A stretch of 8,034 nt of DNA from JBCCZC01 sp039188505 (GCA_039188505.1 JBCCZC010000258.1:1-8034); one strand, 5' to 3'. Shown: positions 1-6,415, counted from the stretch's first letter. The notes: generated from the letters alone by a model not told the origin. Numbers and translations: made by a program.

Positions 1-213
1 CGGCAGCTGACCACGGCTGGACAGCTCCCGGAGCTCCTCAGGTGGAATGGCCAGCACGGTTTCCTCGATCGACTGAGCACGGCTCAGCGGCTGCAGCACG
101 GCGAGCCAGATGCCGCCGACCACGGTCGCGGCCAGAGCGCCCCAGGCGCCCCAACCCAGCGCAGCGAAACGGCTACGCAGCCGTACCCGCGTTGTTCGAT
201 CGTTCTGACTCAT
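1..213 (-). CDS. Single-pass membrane protein, 5' part only (runs off the window)
   Basis: The visible 71 codons begin with ATG at 213-211, preceded on the minus strand by GGAG five bases before the start, and stay open to the left edge. The protein starts MSQNDRTTRVRLRSRF, a hydrophilic Arg-rich stretch, followed by one hydrophobic segment at about residues 18-40 rich in Gly, Ala, Val and Trp. It then becomes polar and acidic (SIEETVLAIPPEELREL). The positive-inside rule suggests a cytoplasmic N-terminus and a periplasmic C-terminal part, most of which lies outside the window. I do not recognise the family. A possible small upstream ORF overlaps this start by the four bases ATGA, which would imply translational coupling. 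The gene is divergent from the DUF481 gene. Confidence 0.7.
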   Translation of the reverse strand, partial: MSQNDRTTRVRLRSRFAALGWGAWGALAATVVGGIWLAVLQPLSRAQSIEETVLAIPPEELRELSSRGQLP

Positions 214-344
214 GCCTGCTCCATGGAATTCACCAGGGTCAGTGTGGCGGCCCGCCGCGTCGTCCGCTTGACGATCCCGGCCAGGCACCACGCCCATCGG
301 GCCAGATGATTCCTGCTCCGGCCAACACCACCGACTCTCGACAT
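210..344 (-). CDS. Possible 44-aa small ORF, ATGA-coupled to the membrane-protein gene
   Basis: An ATG at 344-342 opens 44 codons ending in a TGA that overlaps the next ATG as ATGA (213-210). The product starts MSRVGGVGRSRNHLARWAW and ends TLTLVNSMEQA. It is basic (about ten Arg/Lys) and has no convincing transmembrane helix. Codon third positions are mostly G or C, as in neighbouring genes, particularly in the second half. Against it, there is no good Shine-Dalgarno before the ATG, the frame upstream is closed by a TAG after a few codons without another usual start, and a promoter-like pair overlaps the start. The overlap is typical of co-translated genes but could be chance. No family is recognised. 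Confidence 0.3.
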   Translation of the reverse strand: MSRVGGVGRSRNHLARWAWCLAGIVKRTTRRAATLTLVNSMEQA

Positions 345-367
345 AAGGTCGTTTCGATTCCGTTCAA
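340..367 (-). promoter_or_regulatory. Weak candidate promoter for the leftward membrane-protein gene
   Basis: On the minus strand TTGAAC (367-362) and TATGTC (345-340) are separated by 16 bases, a plausible sigma-70 arrangement about 125 bases before the ATG at 213. The -10 overlaps the ATG of the possible 44-aa ORF, so the two proposals compete: a transcript starting here could not translate that ORF from its ATG. Confidence 0.2.
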
Positions 368-406
368 GGTCCGTTCGTCGTTGCGGCTACGGGAAGTGGA
401 TTGGCC

Positions 407-412
407 TATGAT
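407..412 (+). promoter_or_regulatory. Candidate -10 box (TATGAT) for the DUF481 gene
   Basis: TATGAT matches five of six bases of the sigma-70 -10 consensus and lies 47 bases before the ATG at 460, in the divergent gap. The nearest -35-like hexamer, TTGCGG at 381-386, would need a 20-base spacer, which is too long, so only the -10 is proposed. An activator or another sigma factor could compensate. The rest of 345-459 shows no repeat or other clear signal. Confidence 0.3.
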
Positions 413-459
413 GCAGCGGGTTGAATCCGGGGTTTCCGAGCGAGGCGAGGACATTGGCG

Positions 460-1605
460 ATGAGGATGATTGCGGTGCTGGGACCGTTGTTTTCGAGTCA
501 GCCACGGCGCTGCCTTCCGAGGGCGGCTCGCGGTCGCGCCGCGGCCTTGCTGGGCCTTCTCCTCGCTGTCGCCGCCAGCGCCGACGAGCCCTACCCGGTA
601 CCTCTTGACGCGCAGCCGCCGGAAGACGGGGCCGACTGGGTCCAGCTCACCTCGGGCGAGTGGCTGCGCGGTGAGCTGATCTCCCTGTTCGAGGACAAGC
701 TGACCTTCGATAGCGACATCCTCGAGGAGGTTTCCATCGACGCCGAGGACATCGCGCAGTTCATCAGCTCACGTACCTTCGCGATCAGCGTGCACGGCAG
801 CGAACCGAAGTCGGGCGTGGTCTATGTCGGCGAGGGCCGTGTCCAGATCAACACCGCCAACGGGACGCTCGATATTCCCCCGGCCGACCTCGTAGCCATC
901 ACCGTCGCAGCCGAGCGAGAGCTCGATCGTTGGGACATCGAAGCGAGCCTGGGAGCAACCATCCGCTCGGGCAACACGAACTTCTCCGAGTCCTTTGTCC
1001 GCGCCCGCGCCGTTCGACGGACGCCCGTGACCCGGACCGTTTCCGAGTACCTCGGGACCTATAACGACACGGAGGGCGAGGTGGTCACCAACAACCACCG
1101 CCTCAACCTCACGATCGACCAGTTCAGCGGTGGCCAGTTCTTCTGGCGTCCTCTGATCTCCCAGTATTTCAAGGATCCACTGCAGAACATCGACCACCAG
1201 GTCACGATGGAAACGGGAGCGGGCTTTCACCTCGTCGACACCTCGCGGACCGAGTGGGACATCTACAGCTCGGTCGGGGTGAACTGGCTGCGGCGGGTTT
1301 CCGTCGAGGGTGAGGAGTCGCGCGATACGACGTCGCCCGCGCTGTCCTTCGGCACGGATTTCGAGACCGAGGTGACGGACTGGATGGACTACGTGTTCAA
1401 CTTCCAGATGACCTTCCTCGACGAGGATTCCGGCGAGTACCAGCACCACCTGGTCACGTCGCTCTCGACCGACCTCATCGGCGATCTCGATCTCGACATC
1501 TCGTTCATCTGGGACCGGACCCAGTCACCCACTTCTGACGCCGACGGGATCGTGCCGGAGAAGGACGATTTCCGCCTCGTGGTCGGTGTCGGGATCGAGT
1601 TCTAG
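460..1605 (+). CDS. DUF481 family outer-membrane beta-barrel protein (YdiY-like)
   Basis: The 381-residue product resembles the DUF481 family, which includes E. coli YdiY, annotated as a putative salt-induced outer-membrane protein of unclear function. The ATG at 460 has GCGAGG nine bases upstream. An ATG at 466 and a TTG at 421 are in frame but less well placed. A hydrophobic stretch and ASA|DE give a signal peptide cleaved near residue 41, with an unusually long basic leader. Residues about 55-155 hold two short beta modules of the type (W)VxLxxGxxxxGxL followed by a buried strand and an acidic 'D-I' turn. The remainder (ASLGATIRSGNTN onward) alternates polar and hydrophobic residues as in a barrel, with the DUF481-like segment YFKDPLQNIDHQ. 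It ends GVGIEF, a C-terminal Phe typical of barrels inserted by the BAM machinery. The lipoprotein gene follows 68 bases downstream. Confidence 0.87.
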   Translation: MRMIAVLGPLFSSQPRRCLPRAARGRAAALLGLLLAVAASADEPYPVPLDAQPPEDGADWVQLTSGEWLRGELISLFEDKLTFDSDILEEVSIDAEDIAQFISSRTFAISVHGSEPKSGVVYVGEGRVQINTANGTLDIPPADLVAITVAAERELDRWDIEASLGATIRSGNTNFSESFVRARAVRRTPVTRTVSEYLGTYNDTEGEVVTNNHRLNLTIDQFSGGQFFWRPLISQYFKDPLQNIDHQVTMETGAGFHLVDTSRTEWDIYSSVGVNWLRRVSVEGEESRDTTSPALSFGTDFETEVTDWMDYVFNFQMTFLDEDSGEYQHHLVTSLSTDLIGDLDLDISFIWDRTQSPTSDADGIVPEKDDFRLVVGVGIEF

Positions 1606-1635
1606 GACCAGTTCCCCAGCGCGCCCCAGCGCCAC

Positions 1636-1653
1636 GGCGCGTATACTCGCGCC
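1636..1653 (+). promoter_or_regulatory. Candidate promoter -10 inside an inverted repeat, upstream of the lipoprotein gene
   Basis: TATACT (1642-1647) matches the sigma-70 -10 at five of six positions and lies 26 bases before the ATG at 1674, which would give a leader of about 20 bases. It sits exactly between the perfect arms GGCGCG (1636-1641) and CGCGCC (1648-1653). No convincing -35 is visible. The G/C-rich bases just after the -10 resemble a discriminator. The symmetry could be an operator or simply chance in GC-rich DNA. Confidence 0.4.
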
Positions 1654-1673
1654 ATCACAACCGGGGAAGATGC

Positions 1674-2291
1674 ATGCGCAAGGTCCTACTGCTGGTGCTG
1701 GTCGCTTCGCTCGCTGGGTGCGTGAGCCGCGTGGAGAAGGTCGATAGCTTCCAGGACGAGAATTTCGACGGCGAGATCACGAATGTCCTGCTGTTGATGC
1801 CGAGCCTCTTTCCCAACGCCTCCGAGTACGGACGCCATCAGCTGGAGGCCCAGCTCGTGCGCCGCGGCATCACCGTGGACACCCGCGACGACTATTTCCG
1901 CGGCTCCGAACGCATGACGAAGGAGGCCCTCCTCGAGGTCGTGTTCGAGACCGAGATCGACGGCGTCCTGCTGGTGGACCTCGTCGGACAGACCATGGAT
2001 TCCCGCGGGCGTTTCTCGGTCCTCGGCGCGCGGGGCAGCATGCGCGATTTCGAGACCGAGGTCAGCTTCCTGCTGTCCCAGGGTGGCCGGGTGCCACCGG
2101 TCTATCGCGAGACGCAGACGGAGGTCTATCTCCGCGTCCGGCTGTTTCCCGAGGAAACGCAGCGCGCGGCCTGGGACATCATCCTGCGCTTCTCGAATCC
2201 GGGCTCGGCCTTCGACCTGATCGACCGGGCGAGCCCGCGCATTGCTCGTGAGGTCGCCGAATCGGGGATCGTGAGGACCCGATCTCCTTAG
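1674..2291 (+). CDS. Putative outer-membrane lipoprotein of unknown function
   Basis: The 205-residue product starts at an ATG preceded by GGGGAAGA (1663-1670). The N-terminus MRKVLLLVLVASLAGC is a clear lipoprotein signal with lipobox LAGC, so Cys16 should be lipidated by Lgt and cleaved by LspA. The next residue is Val, not Asp, which favours sorting to the outer membrane. The mature part shows beta strand (ITNVLLLMPSLF), a helix with HQLEAQLVRRGITV, an acidic helix and then a strand IDGVLLVDLVG. This order resembles small lipoproteins in which a strand, an R/E-rich helix and a '(I)DGVLVV' strand alternate, for example DUF4136-like proteins. The similarity is only to the fold pattern and I do not assign a family. 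The C-terminal helix (ASPRIAREVAESGIV) is amphipathic. Function unknown. Confidence 0.85.
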   Translation: MRKVLLLVLVASLAGCVSRVEKVDSFQDENFDGEITNVLLLMPSLFPNASEYGRHQLEAQLVRRGITVDTRDDYFRGSERMTKEALLEVVFETEIDGVLLVDLVGQTMDSRGRFSVLGARGSMRDFETEVSFLLSQGGRVPPVYRETQTEVYLRVRLFPEETQRAAWDIILRFSNPGSAFDLIDRASPRIAREVAESGIVRTRSP

Positions 2292-2304
2292 ACAGATTTT
2301 CCTG

Positions 2305-2318
2305 GGCGGCTCCCCGCC
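2305..2318 (+). other. Short stem-loop after the lipoprotein stop codon
   Basis: GGCGG and CCGCC form a 5-bp stem with the 4-base loop CTCC, beginning 14 bases after the stop codon. It has no U-tract, so it is not a terminator by itself. It may stabilise the 3' end or be incidental. Confidence 0.3.
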
Positions 2319-2426
2319 GCGCTTGCTTGCTGGAAGCAGACCCGGTCGTTGCCTTGGCGAGCCCATCATAAGCGTGGCGCTCGGCCCCAACCGCTCGCCA
2401 CTGCGTGCTCGCTGGGCCGAACGGTC

Positions 2427-2468
2427 CTGGCGATCCTCGCCAGACGCTACCGGGTTCGGCATCGAACC
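2427..2468. other. Two perfect stem-loops in the convergent intergenic region
   Basis: CTGGCGA (2427-2433) pairs with TCGCCAG (2437-2443) around a 3-base loop. GGTTCG (2453-2458) pairs with CGAACC (2463-2468) around GCAT. Both arms are perfect. They lie just before the terminator, so a rightward transcript from the lipoprotein gene would end in a series of hairpins. The second stem shares its sequence with CGAAC/GGTTCG beyond the terminator (2507-2517), so alternative pairing is possible. They may act as 3' UTR structure, as part of a 3'-derived small RNA, or have no role. Confidence 0.45.
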
Positions 2469-2475
2469 GTGTCAG

Positions 2476-2509
2476 TCGAAAAAAGGCCGCTTGATGCGGC
2501 CTTTTTCGA
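2476..2509. terminator. Bidirectional Rho-independent terminator
   Basis: GGCCGC (2485-2490) and GCGGCC (2496-2501) form a perfect 6-bp GC stem with a 5-base loop TTGAT. It is flanked by six A (2479-2484) and five T (2502-2506), with TCG/CGA pairing outside them. Read on either strand this gives a GC stem followed by a U-tract. It sits between two convergent genes, the lipoprotein gene ending at 2291 and the DUF3313-like gene ending at 2529, and should end both transcripts. Confidence 0.9.
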
Positions 2510-2528
2510 ACGGTTCGCACTCAGCGGG

Positions 2529-3215
2529 TCACTCGGCCTTGACCATGAAGTGGGTGTCCATGAATTGGCGCAGGATGTCGGCCCAGCGACCCATCATGCG
2601 CCGGGCGTCGGCCGAGTTCGTGACCCGGTTGCTCCACGAGACAGAGCCTGGGAAGTTCCGAATTTCGGTGCGATCCAGAGCCCGGCCGAGGGTCGCACCG
2701 GTCATGGTGTCCACGAGCTCGATGTACAGGGTTGCGCTGCCCGTCGACGAGGAGAAGGTTCGTGAGCGCCCGCCAGTGCGGGTATCCGGGGCAGTCACAT
2801 CGAGGTCGATGATCGCGGGTCGAATGGCGATGACGTCCATGCCGCCCTCCTCGACGATCGGAAAGCCACCGTCCTCGGCGAGCTTCTCCCGGAAGACGTC
2901 CATGAAGAGTGCGGCGACGTCCGCCCGGATCCGGTCCATATCGCGGGCGGTGACGTTGTTCGTCCGGCTGCGGTTCTGATCGCGCTGCCAGTTGGCCTTG
3001 AAGGCGACATACGGCTCCAGGAGCATGACCTGCCCAAAGACGCTGAAGTCCGCTTCTGGATCGACATAGGCCACGCCCACACGCGCGTTCTCGACGGGGA
3101 CGAGGTCGTCAAAGGTGCGGTTCTCGTGGTCGTCGGCCGTCGCCGTGATGGTGATCGCTCCCAACGCGATGGTCAGCAGCGTGGTGATCGTCAGACGTGC
3201 TTTCGACGGATGCAT
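2529..3215 (-). CDS. DUF3313-like exported protein
   Basis: The 228-residue product starts at an ATG with AGGAGAG upstream (GGAG eight bases from the start). A signal peptide ends near ATA|DD (residue 27). There is no lipobox Cys, although DUF3313 members are often lipoproteins, so this one should be soluble periplasmic. Family-like features are the strand AYVDPEADFSVFGQVMLLEP (residues 49-68), a helix with a basic DMDRIRADVAALFMDVFREKL segment, a Ser/Thr-rich stretch with ATLYIELVDTMTGATLGRALD, and a closing helix RRMMGRWADILRQFMD. DUF3313 function is unknown. It is the last of four minus-strand genes, 62 bases after the glycine-zipper gene, and ends 19 bases before the terminator hairpin. 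The DUF3313 assignment rests on remembered motif pattern and needs a profile search. Confidence 0.8.
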   Translation of the reverse strand: MHPSKARLTITTLLTIALGAITITATADDHENRTFDDLVPVENARVGVAYVDPEADFSVFGQVMLLEPYVAFKANWQRDQNRSRTNNVTARDMDRIRADVAALFMDVFREKLAEDGGFPIVEEGGMDVIAIRPAIIDLDVTAPDTRTGGRSRTFSSSTGSATLYIELVDTMTGATLGRALDRTEIRNFPGSVSWSNRVTNSADARRMMGRWADILRQFMDTHFMVKAE

Positions 3216-3244
3216 GGGTTGCTCTCCTACACTGGGTTGGGCGA

Positions 3245-3269
3245 GCGGGCCACTCCGAAAGGCGCCCGC
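3245..3269 (-). other. Stem-loop between the glycine-zipper and DUF3313-like genes
   Basis: GCGGGC (3245-3250) and GCCCGC (3264-3269) form a perfect 6-bp GC stem with a 13-base loop in the 62-base gap. No U-tract follows on the minus strand, so it should not terminate efficiently. It may protect the upstream message or tune expression of the last gene. Confidence 0.3.
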
Positions 3270-3277
3270 CGCATGGA

Positions 3278-4006
3278 TCAGAAGACGGTGAGCGGCGCCG
3301 CGAGGCTGGTCTCGAGGACGGTGCCGCGCGGCACGTTGATGCTCGCTCCGCGGGTTAGGATCGAGGCGCCAGCGCCGATGCGCGCACCGCGCTTCGCTCC
3401 CGAGCTACCGCTGACCAATGCGCCGATGGCGGCTGCCCGGGCCGTGGTTCCGGCCGTTCGGCCACCCTGGCTGGTGCCCTGGGATCGGAGTTCGCCGGTC
3501 CGGATGGGTACCAGGACGTCGTCGATCATCAGATCGGTGAACTCCATCGACAGATTCGAGGAGCCGACGACACGGCCCGCCTGCTGGGCATTGGTAATCC
3601 GCCCGTGCACCATGGTGCCGCGTGGGACAACCGTCTGGCCATTGACCTGCAGGGCGCTTTCCAGCTGACCCCGGAATCGGTGGCCCGAACCGTGGCGGCT
3701 GGAGTCCAGCGTGTCGGACATGCGGATGACGAGGCGGGTGCCGGCCGGGATGGTCATGCCCTGCGGCTGTTGCTCCGCCTGCTGCATCTTGGTCTCGACG
3801 CCCGCGCTCAGAAACAGACCGACCACTTCGGCCTCTGGAAAGGCCTCGATGCCCTCGCCGGTGTTGAACATGATGATCCCGTTGCTGCTGCCAACGAAGT
3901 CGCCTTCGAGCAGGGAGCCGTCGGCGAGTTCTAGCGTATCCGCCACGGCGATGCTGGTCGCGAAGGTCATGGCTGCGATAGCGGCGGCGGTTCTGATGGC
4001 TTTCAT
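3278..4006 (-). CDS. Exported protein with N-terminal beta module and glycine-rich helix segment
   Basis: The 242-residue product starts at an ATG nine bases after GGGGA. The signal peptide is cleaved near AVA|DT (residue 22). Residues 23-67 form a short beta module (LELADGSLLEGDF then IIMFNTGEGIEAF) like the N-terminal modules of the DUF481 protein. Residues about 85-170 contain the pattern IPAGTRLVIRMSDTLDSS ... QTVVPRGTMVHGRITNA ... GRVVGSSNLSMEF. I recognise this as an uncharacterised bacterial family that combines 'P-x-GT' strands with a small-residue helix. That helix, AAAIGALVSGSSGAKRGARI (191-210), has a glycine-zipper look and could insert in a membrane or pack helices. A closing strand INVPRGTVLETSL (223-235) repeats the P-R-GT motif. 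No catalytic motif is seen. It lies 94 bases after the large repeat gene. Confidence 0.82.
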   Translation of the reverse strand: MKAIRTAAAIAAMTFATSIAVADTLELADGSLLEGDFVGSSNGIIMFNTGEGIEAFPEAEVVGLFLSAGVETKMQQAEQQPQGMTIPAGTRLVIRMSDTLDSSRHGSGHRFRGQLESALQVNGQTVVPRGTMVHGRITNAQQAGRVVGSSNLSMEFTDLMIDDVLVPIRTGELRSQGTSQGGRTAGTTARAAAIGALVSGSSGAKRGARIGAGASILTRGASINVPRGTVLETSLAAPLTVF

Positions 4007-4100
4007 GGTTGTTCGTCCCCTAACTGGCTTCCGTGTTTGAGTGATGAATCGATGCGCAGACCGAACGGGCGACCGGCGCGATTCCGGCTATCGAACGGCC

Positions 4101-6401
4101 CTAGCCGCCGCGTCTCCCGGCGGGCCGCGTCTGCGCCCGGTGCTGATTGAACTGCTGGCTGCGCTGGGCGCCGCGCTGGCGGGCCTGCGCCTGGCGTGGC
4201 AGCGAGGAGTGCCCCTGAAGGGTGCGTCCCTGCGACGTGCTGCGCTGCCAGCCATCCATGGTTCGCGGCTGGGCCGGGCGCGTCGTCGGACGAGTCGCTG
4301 GCTGCGATGGCCGCGTGACGGGCTGGGCCGGGCGCGACGTCGGACGAGTCGCCGGCTGCGATGGCCGCGTCACGGGCTGCGCCGGGCGCTGCGCTGGCCG
4401 GGTTGCCGGCTGGCCTGGTCGGGTCTCGCCCTGGCCCGGGCGGGAGCCGGGTGTCGTCGGTCGGGTGGTCGGCCGCTGGACGTCACTGTTGACCCAGCCT
4501 GACGAGGTGTGGCGTTGCCACCCGTCGTTGGAACGGCGGAAGACATCGCCGCTGCGGTCGGCGAAGACTTCCGGGCGCTGGCTGACGTCCCGCGTGGCCG
4601 GACGAGCCGCACGATCCCGCGCTACGGGGCGGTCGCGGGTCACCGCCCGGTTGCGATTGTCGCCGCGTGCGTAGAGGTTGCGTCGGTCCCCGTAGGGCAC
4701 CGGTCGCGGCCGGTTGTTGTTCCCGTTGATGTTGACACGCGTGTAGTTGAAGGACGTTCGGTAACCGCCTGGCCCCCACCAGCCACCGACGCCCCAATGG
4801 GATCCGCGGTAGTAGCCGCCGCGCGATACGCCGAAGTAGAACGGTCCGCTGCGCCAGCCGATGCCGAAGGACCAGCCCGTCCAGGGGTTGTAGTTGACCC
4901 GCACACCCCAGGTCACGGGTCGGGGATAGAAGTAGTAGGGCGAGACCCAGGGGCGGTAGTACCAGCCGGTGCCGTAGACGATCGTGGGACCGTAGACGTA
5001 GCTGCCCAGATAACCGGGCGTGTAGCCGACATACACGTACTGCGGCGTCACGTCGTACACGTAGACGTACTTGACGTTGTAGACCGGACTCTCGGGCGGG
5101 ATCGAGCTCACTTCCGGTGGCCGATGGTCCGCCACGCGCCAGGGGCCGGTGGGCGAGGCGGAGAGGTACCAGACGCCTTCCTCGACGGCGTAGTAGCGCC
5201 CGCTGACCCGGAGCACCGACGTCGGGGTGTTCAGCGCATGGTCGATGGTGGTGCCCGGGATGTTCTCGAACTTGGGTGCGCCGTCGTAGACAACCTCGAT
5301 GGTCGTGCCCTCGCGTTTGACCGCCGCGGTCTGCGGGATCTGCGCGTCGAGGACGGCCTCGTCCGCTTCGTTCGTTCCCTCCACGAAGGTCCGTACGTCA
5401 CCCTTGGTCGAGTCGGCCGGAATGTCGGCGAAGGCGGCGAGCAGATCCTCGGCGGGTACCCAGGTCCACTCGCCCTCCAGTGATGGCGCGCTGTACCAGC
5501 GGCCGGACAGCAGGACAAACCAGGTGCCCGAGTCGACATGGCGAAAAACGTCGGATTCGGTATTCGAGACAAAGAACAGGGCGTTATTGGCTGTCGGCGT
5601 GAAGGTCGGCACGCCGTCGATGGCGATGAGCTCGGTCGGCTCCGTAGCCACGATGATCTCGGGCAGATCCTCGGGCACCTCCCAGGATTCGTCCGGGGCG
5701 TCCTCGCCGACAAAAGCCGCGACGGCATCGGGCAGCGGGTTGCTGACGGTCCACGCATCAGCGAGATCCGCGGCGGCAAACCACGCGTCGCCCGCATTCA
5801 GATAGTAGGCCCGGGAGCCGGGGTCGAAGAGCAGCGTGTAGGGCGTGTTCATCACCTCGAACATCGAGGTCCCCTCGATCTCGCGCAGCGCCGGCTCGCC
5901 GTCGAGCACGACCAGAAGCGCCGGCCAGTTCCTCACGATGACGTTGGGGGGCGCCATCTCGTAGTCCGGACTGCCGTCGCCGAGGGCGTTCCGATCAAGC
6001 TGCACCAGGAGGTCGTCCAGCGAGGCGTCGAGGTCCCAGGTGTTGATCTCCCGCTCGACAGCCCAGGCGAGCCTCTGCTGGTTCTCGTCCTCGATGGTCG
6101 GAAAACGGGTCTGTGTGATCCGTACCTCCTCGAAGTAGGCGACCCGCTCTTCCCGGTCAATGTCGAGGCGGGCCTCGATCTGGATTGCGCCGAAGATCGG
6201 CTCCTCGCTGCCGGCCGGCTTGACCGACACCGCGCCGAGAGCCCTCAGATCGTTGCCGGTCAGGTCCTGGAGCTGGGGCTCGAAAAGCGTGATGACTGTT
6301 CCGTCAGCGGCCGTGAAGTCGCGTGGAAAATAGGTGGCGTCGGCGAGCGTCGGCAGCACCAGCAGCACGCATGCGAGTAGTCTTTCCCAAGGCTTGCGCA
6401 C
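4101..6401 (-). CDS. Large exported Trp/Tyr/Gly-rich repeat protein with basic Pro/Thr tail
   Basis: I chose the GTG at 6401-6399 because GGGAGGG lies eight bases upstream and a signal peptide follows at once (VRKPWERLLACVLLVLPT, cleavage near ADA|TY, residue 22). A GTG at 6467 would bury the signal. The 766-residue protein has: an N-terminal region to about 155; three related modules at about 160-230, 257-328 and 366-436, each with a 'DGxP' strand, then an NT or similar turn, then a GxWF/GxWY aromatic strand and a G(P/E)W-type turn; a Trp/Tyr/Gly-rich core at about 441-553 (VYNVKYVYVYD, YVGYTPGYLGSYVYG); and an Arg/Asn then Pro/Thr/Arg tail, probably disordered. DGWQR occurs twice in the tail, at about 626 and 716. 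Similar proteins are sometimes labelled 'carbohydrate-binding family V/XII', a name with little functional proof. It follows the MltF-like gene by 58 bases. Confidence 0.85.
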   Translation of the reverse strand: MRKPWERLLACVLLVLPTLADATYFPRDFTAADGTVITLFEPQLQDLTGNDLRALGAVSVKPAGSEEPIFGAIQIEARLDIDREERVAYFEEVRITQTRFPTIEDENQQRLAWAVEREINTWDLDASLDDLLVQLDRNALGDGSPDYEMAPPNVIVRNWPALLVVLDGEPALREIEGTSMFEVMNTPYTLLFDPGSRAYYLNAGDAWFAAADLADAWTVSNPLPDAVAAFVGEDAPDESWEVPEDLPEIIVATEPTELIAIDGVPTFTPTANNALFFVSNTESDVFRHVDSGTWFVLLSGRWYSAPSLEGEWTWVPAEDLLAAFADIPADSTKGDVRTFVEGTNEADEAVLDAQIPQTAAVKREGTTIEVVYDGAPKFENIPGTTIDHALNTPTSVLRVSGRYYAVEEGVWYLSASPTGPWRVADHRPPEVSSIPPESPVYNVKYVYVYDVTPQYVYVGYTPGYLGSYVYGPTIVYGTGWYYRPWVSPYYFYPRPVTWGVRVNYNPWTGWSFGIGWRSGPFYFGVSRGGYYRGSHWGVGGWWGPGGYRTSFNYTRVNINGNNNRPRPVPYGDRRNLYARGDNRNRAVTRDRPVARDRAARPATRDVSQRPEVFADRSGDVFRRSNDGWQRHTSSGWVNSDVQRPTTRPTTPGSRPGQGETRPGQPATRPAQRPAQPVTRPSQPATRPTSRPAQPVTRPSQPATRPTTRPAQPRTMDGWQRSTSQGRTLQGHSSLPRQAQARQRGAQRSQQFNQHRAQTRPAGRRGG
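4267..4374 (-). repeat. Tandem 54-bp repeat (18-residue units) in the C-terminal tail
   Basis: Two adjacent 54-base units, 4267-4320 and 4321-4374, differ at three positions by my count. They encode the in-frame 18-residue unit QPVTRPSQPATRPTSRPA and a near copy with Thr for Ser. A degenerate third copy continues to about 4430. Units in multiples of three bases can expand or contract without shifting frame, so this tail may vary in length between strains. Confidence 0.85.
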
Positions 6402-6408
6402 CGGTTTT

Positions 6409-6415
6409 CCCTCCC
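6409..6415 (-). promoter_or_regulatory. Strong ribosome-binding site deciding the GTG start of the large repeat protein
   Basis: On the minus strand GGGAGGG occupies 6415-6409, with eight bases between GGAGG and the GTG at 6401. It is the best Shine-Dalgarno match in this area and fixes the start at 6401 over the upstream in-frame GTG at 6467, which lies near the previous stop codon and has no comparable site. Confidence 0.75.

Noticed and set aside
769..1449. Long open frame on the minus strand inside the DUF481 gene
   Set aside because: It lies wholly opposite a well-supported gene, lacks signal or family features, and is explained by few stop codons in GC-rich DNA.
2440..2475. tRNA-like GGTTCG...CGAACC segment
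   Set aside because: Only a single short stem is present; there is no acceptor stem, anticodon arm or CCA end.
1686..2520. Minus-strand open frames across the lipoprotein gene and the convergent gap
   Set aside because: They run through the strong terminator or opposite the lipoprotein gene, and their composition (Arg, Asp, His runs) is that of an antisense shadow.
2323..2979. Plus-strand open frames from the intergenic region into the DUF3313-like gene
   Set aside because: They cross the terminator hairpin and then run antisense to a gene with signal peptide and family-like motifs.
4007..4100. Terminator or promoter between the large repeat gene and the glycine-zipper gene
   Set aside because: I found no hairpin with a U-tract and no acceptable -10/-35 pair in these 94 bases.
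4267..4430. Tandem repeats as a CRISPR array
   Set aside because: Units are directly adjacent with no unique spacers and keep the reading frame of a protein.
4222..6380. Several plus-strand open frames opposite the large repeat gene, including an Arg/Gly-repeat protein
   Set aside because: The apparent repeats are the antisense reading of the 54-bp tandem units; there is no start signal, and the minus-strand frame has a signal peptide and a strong ribosome-binding site.
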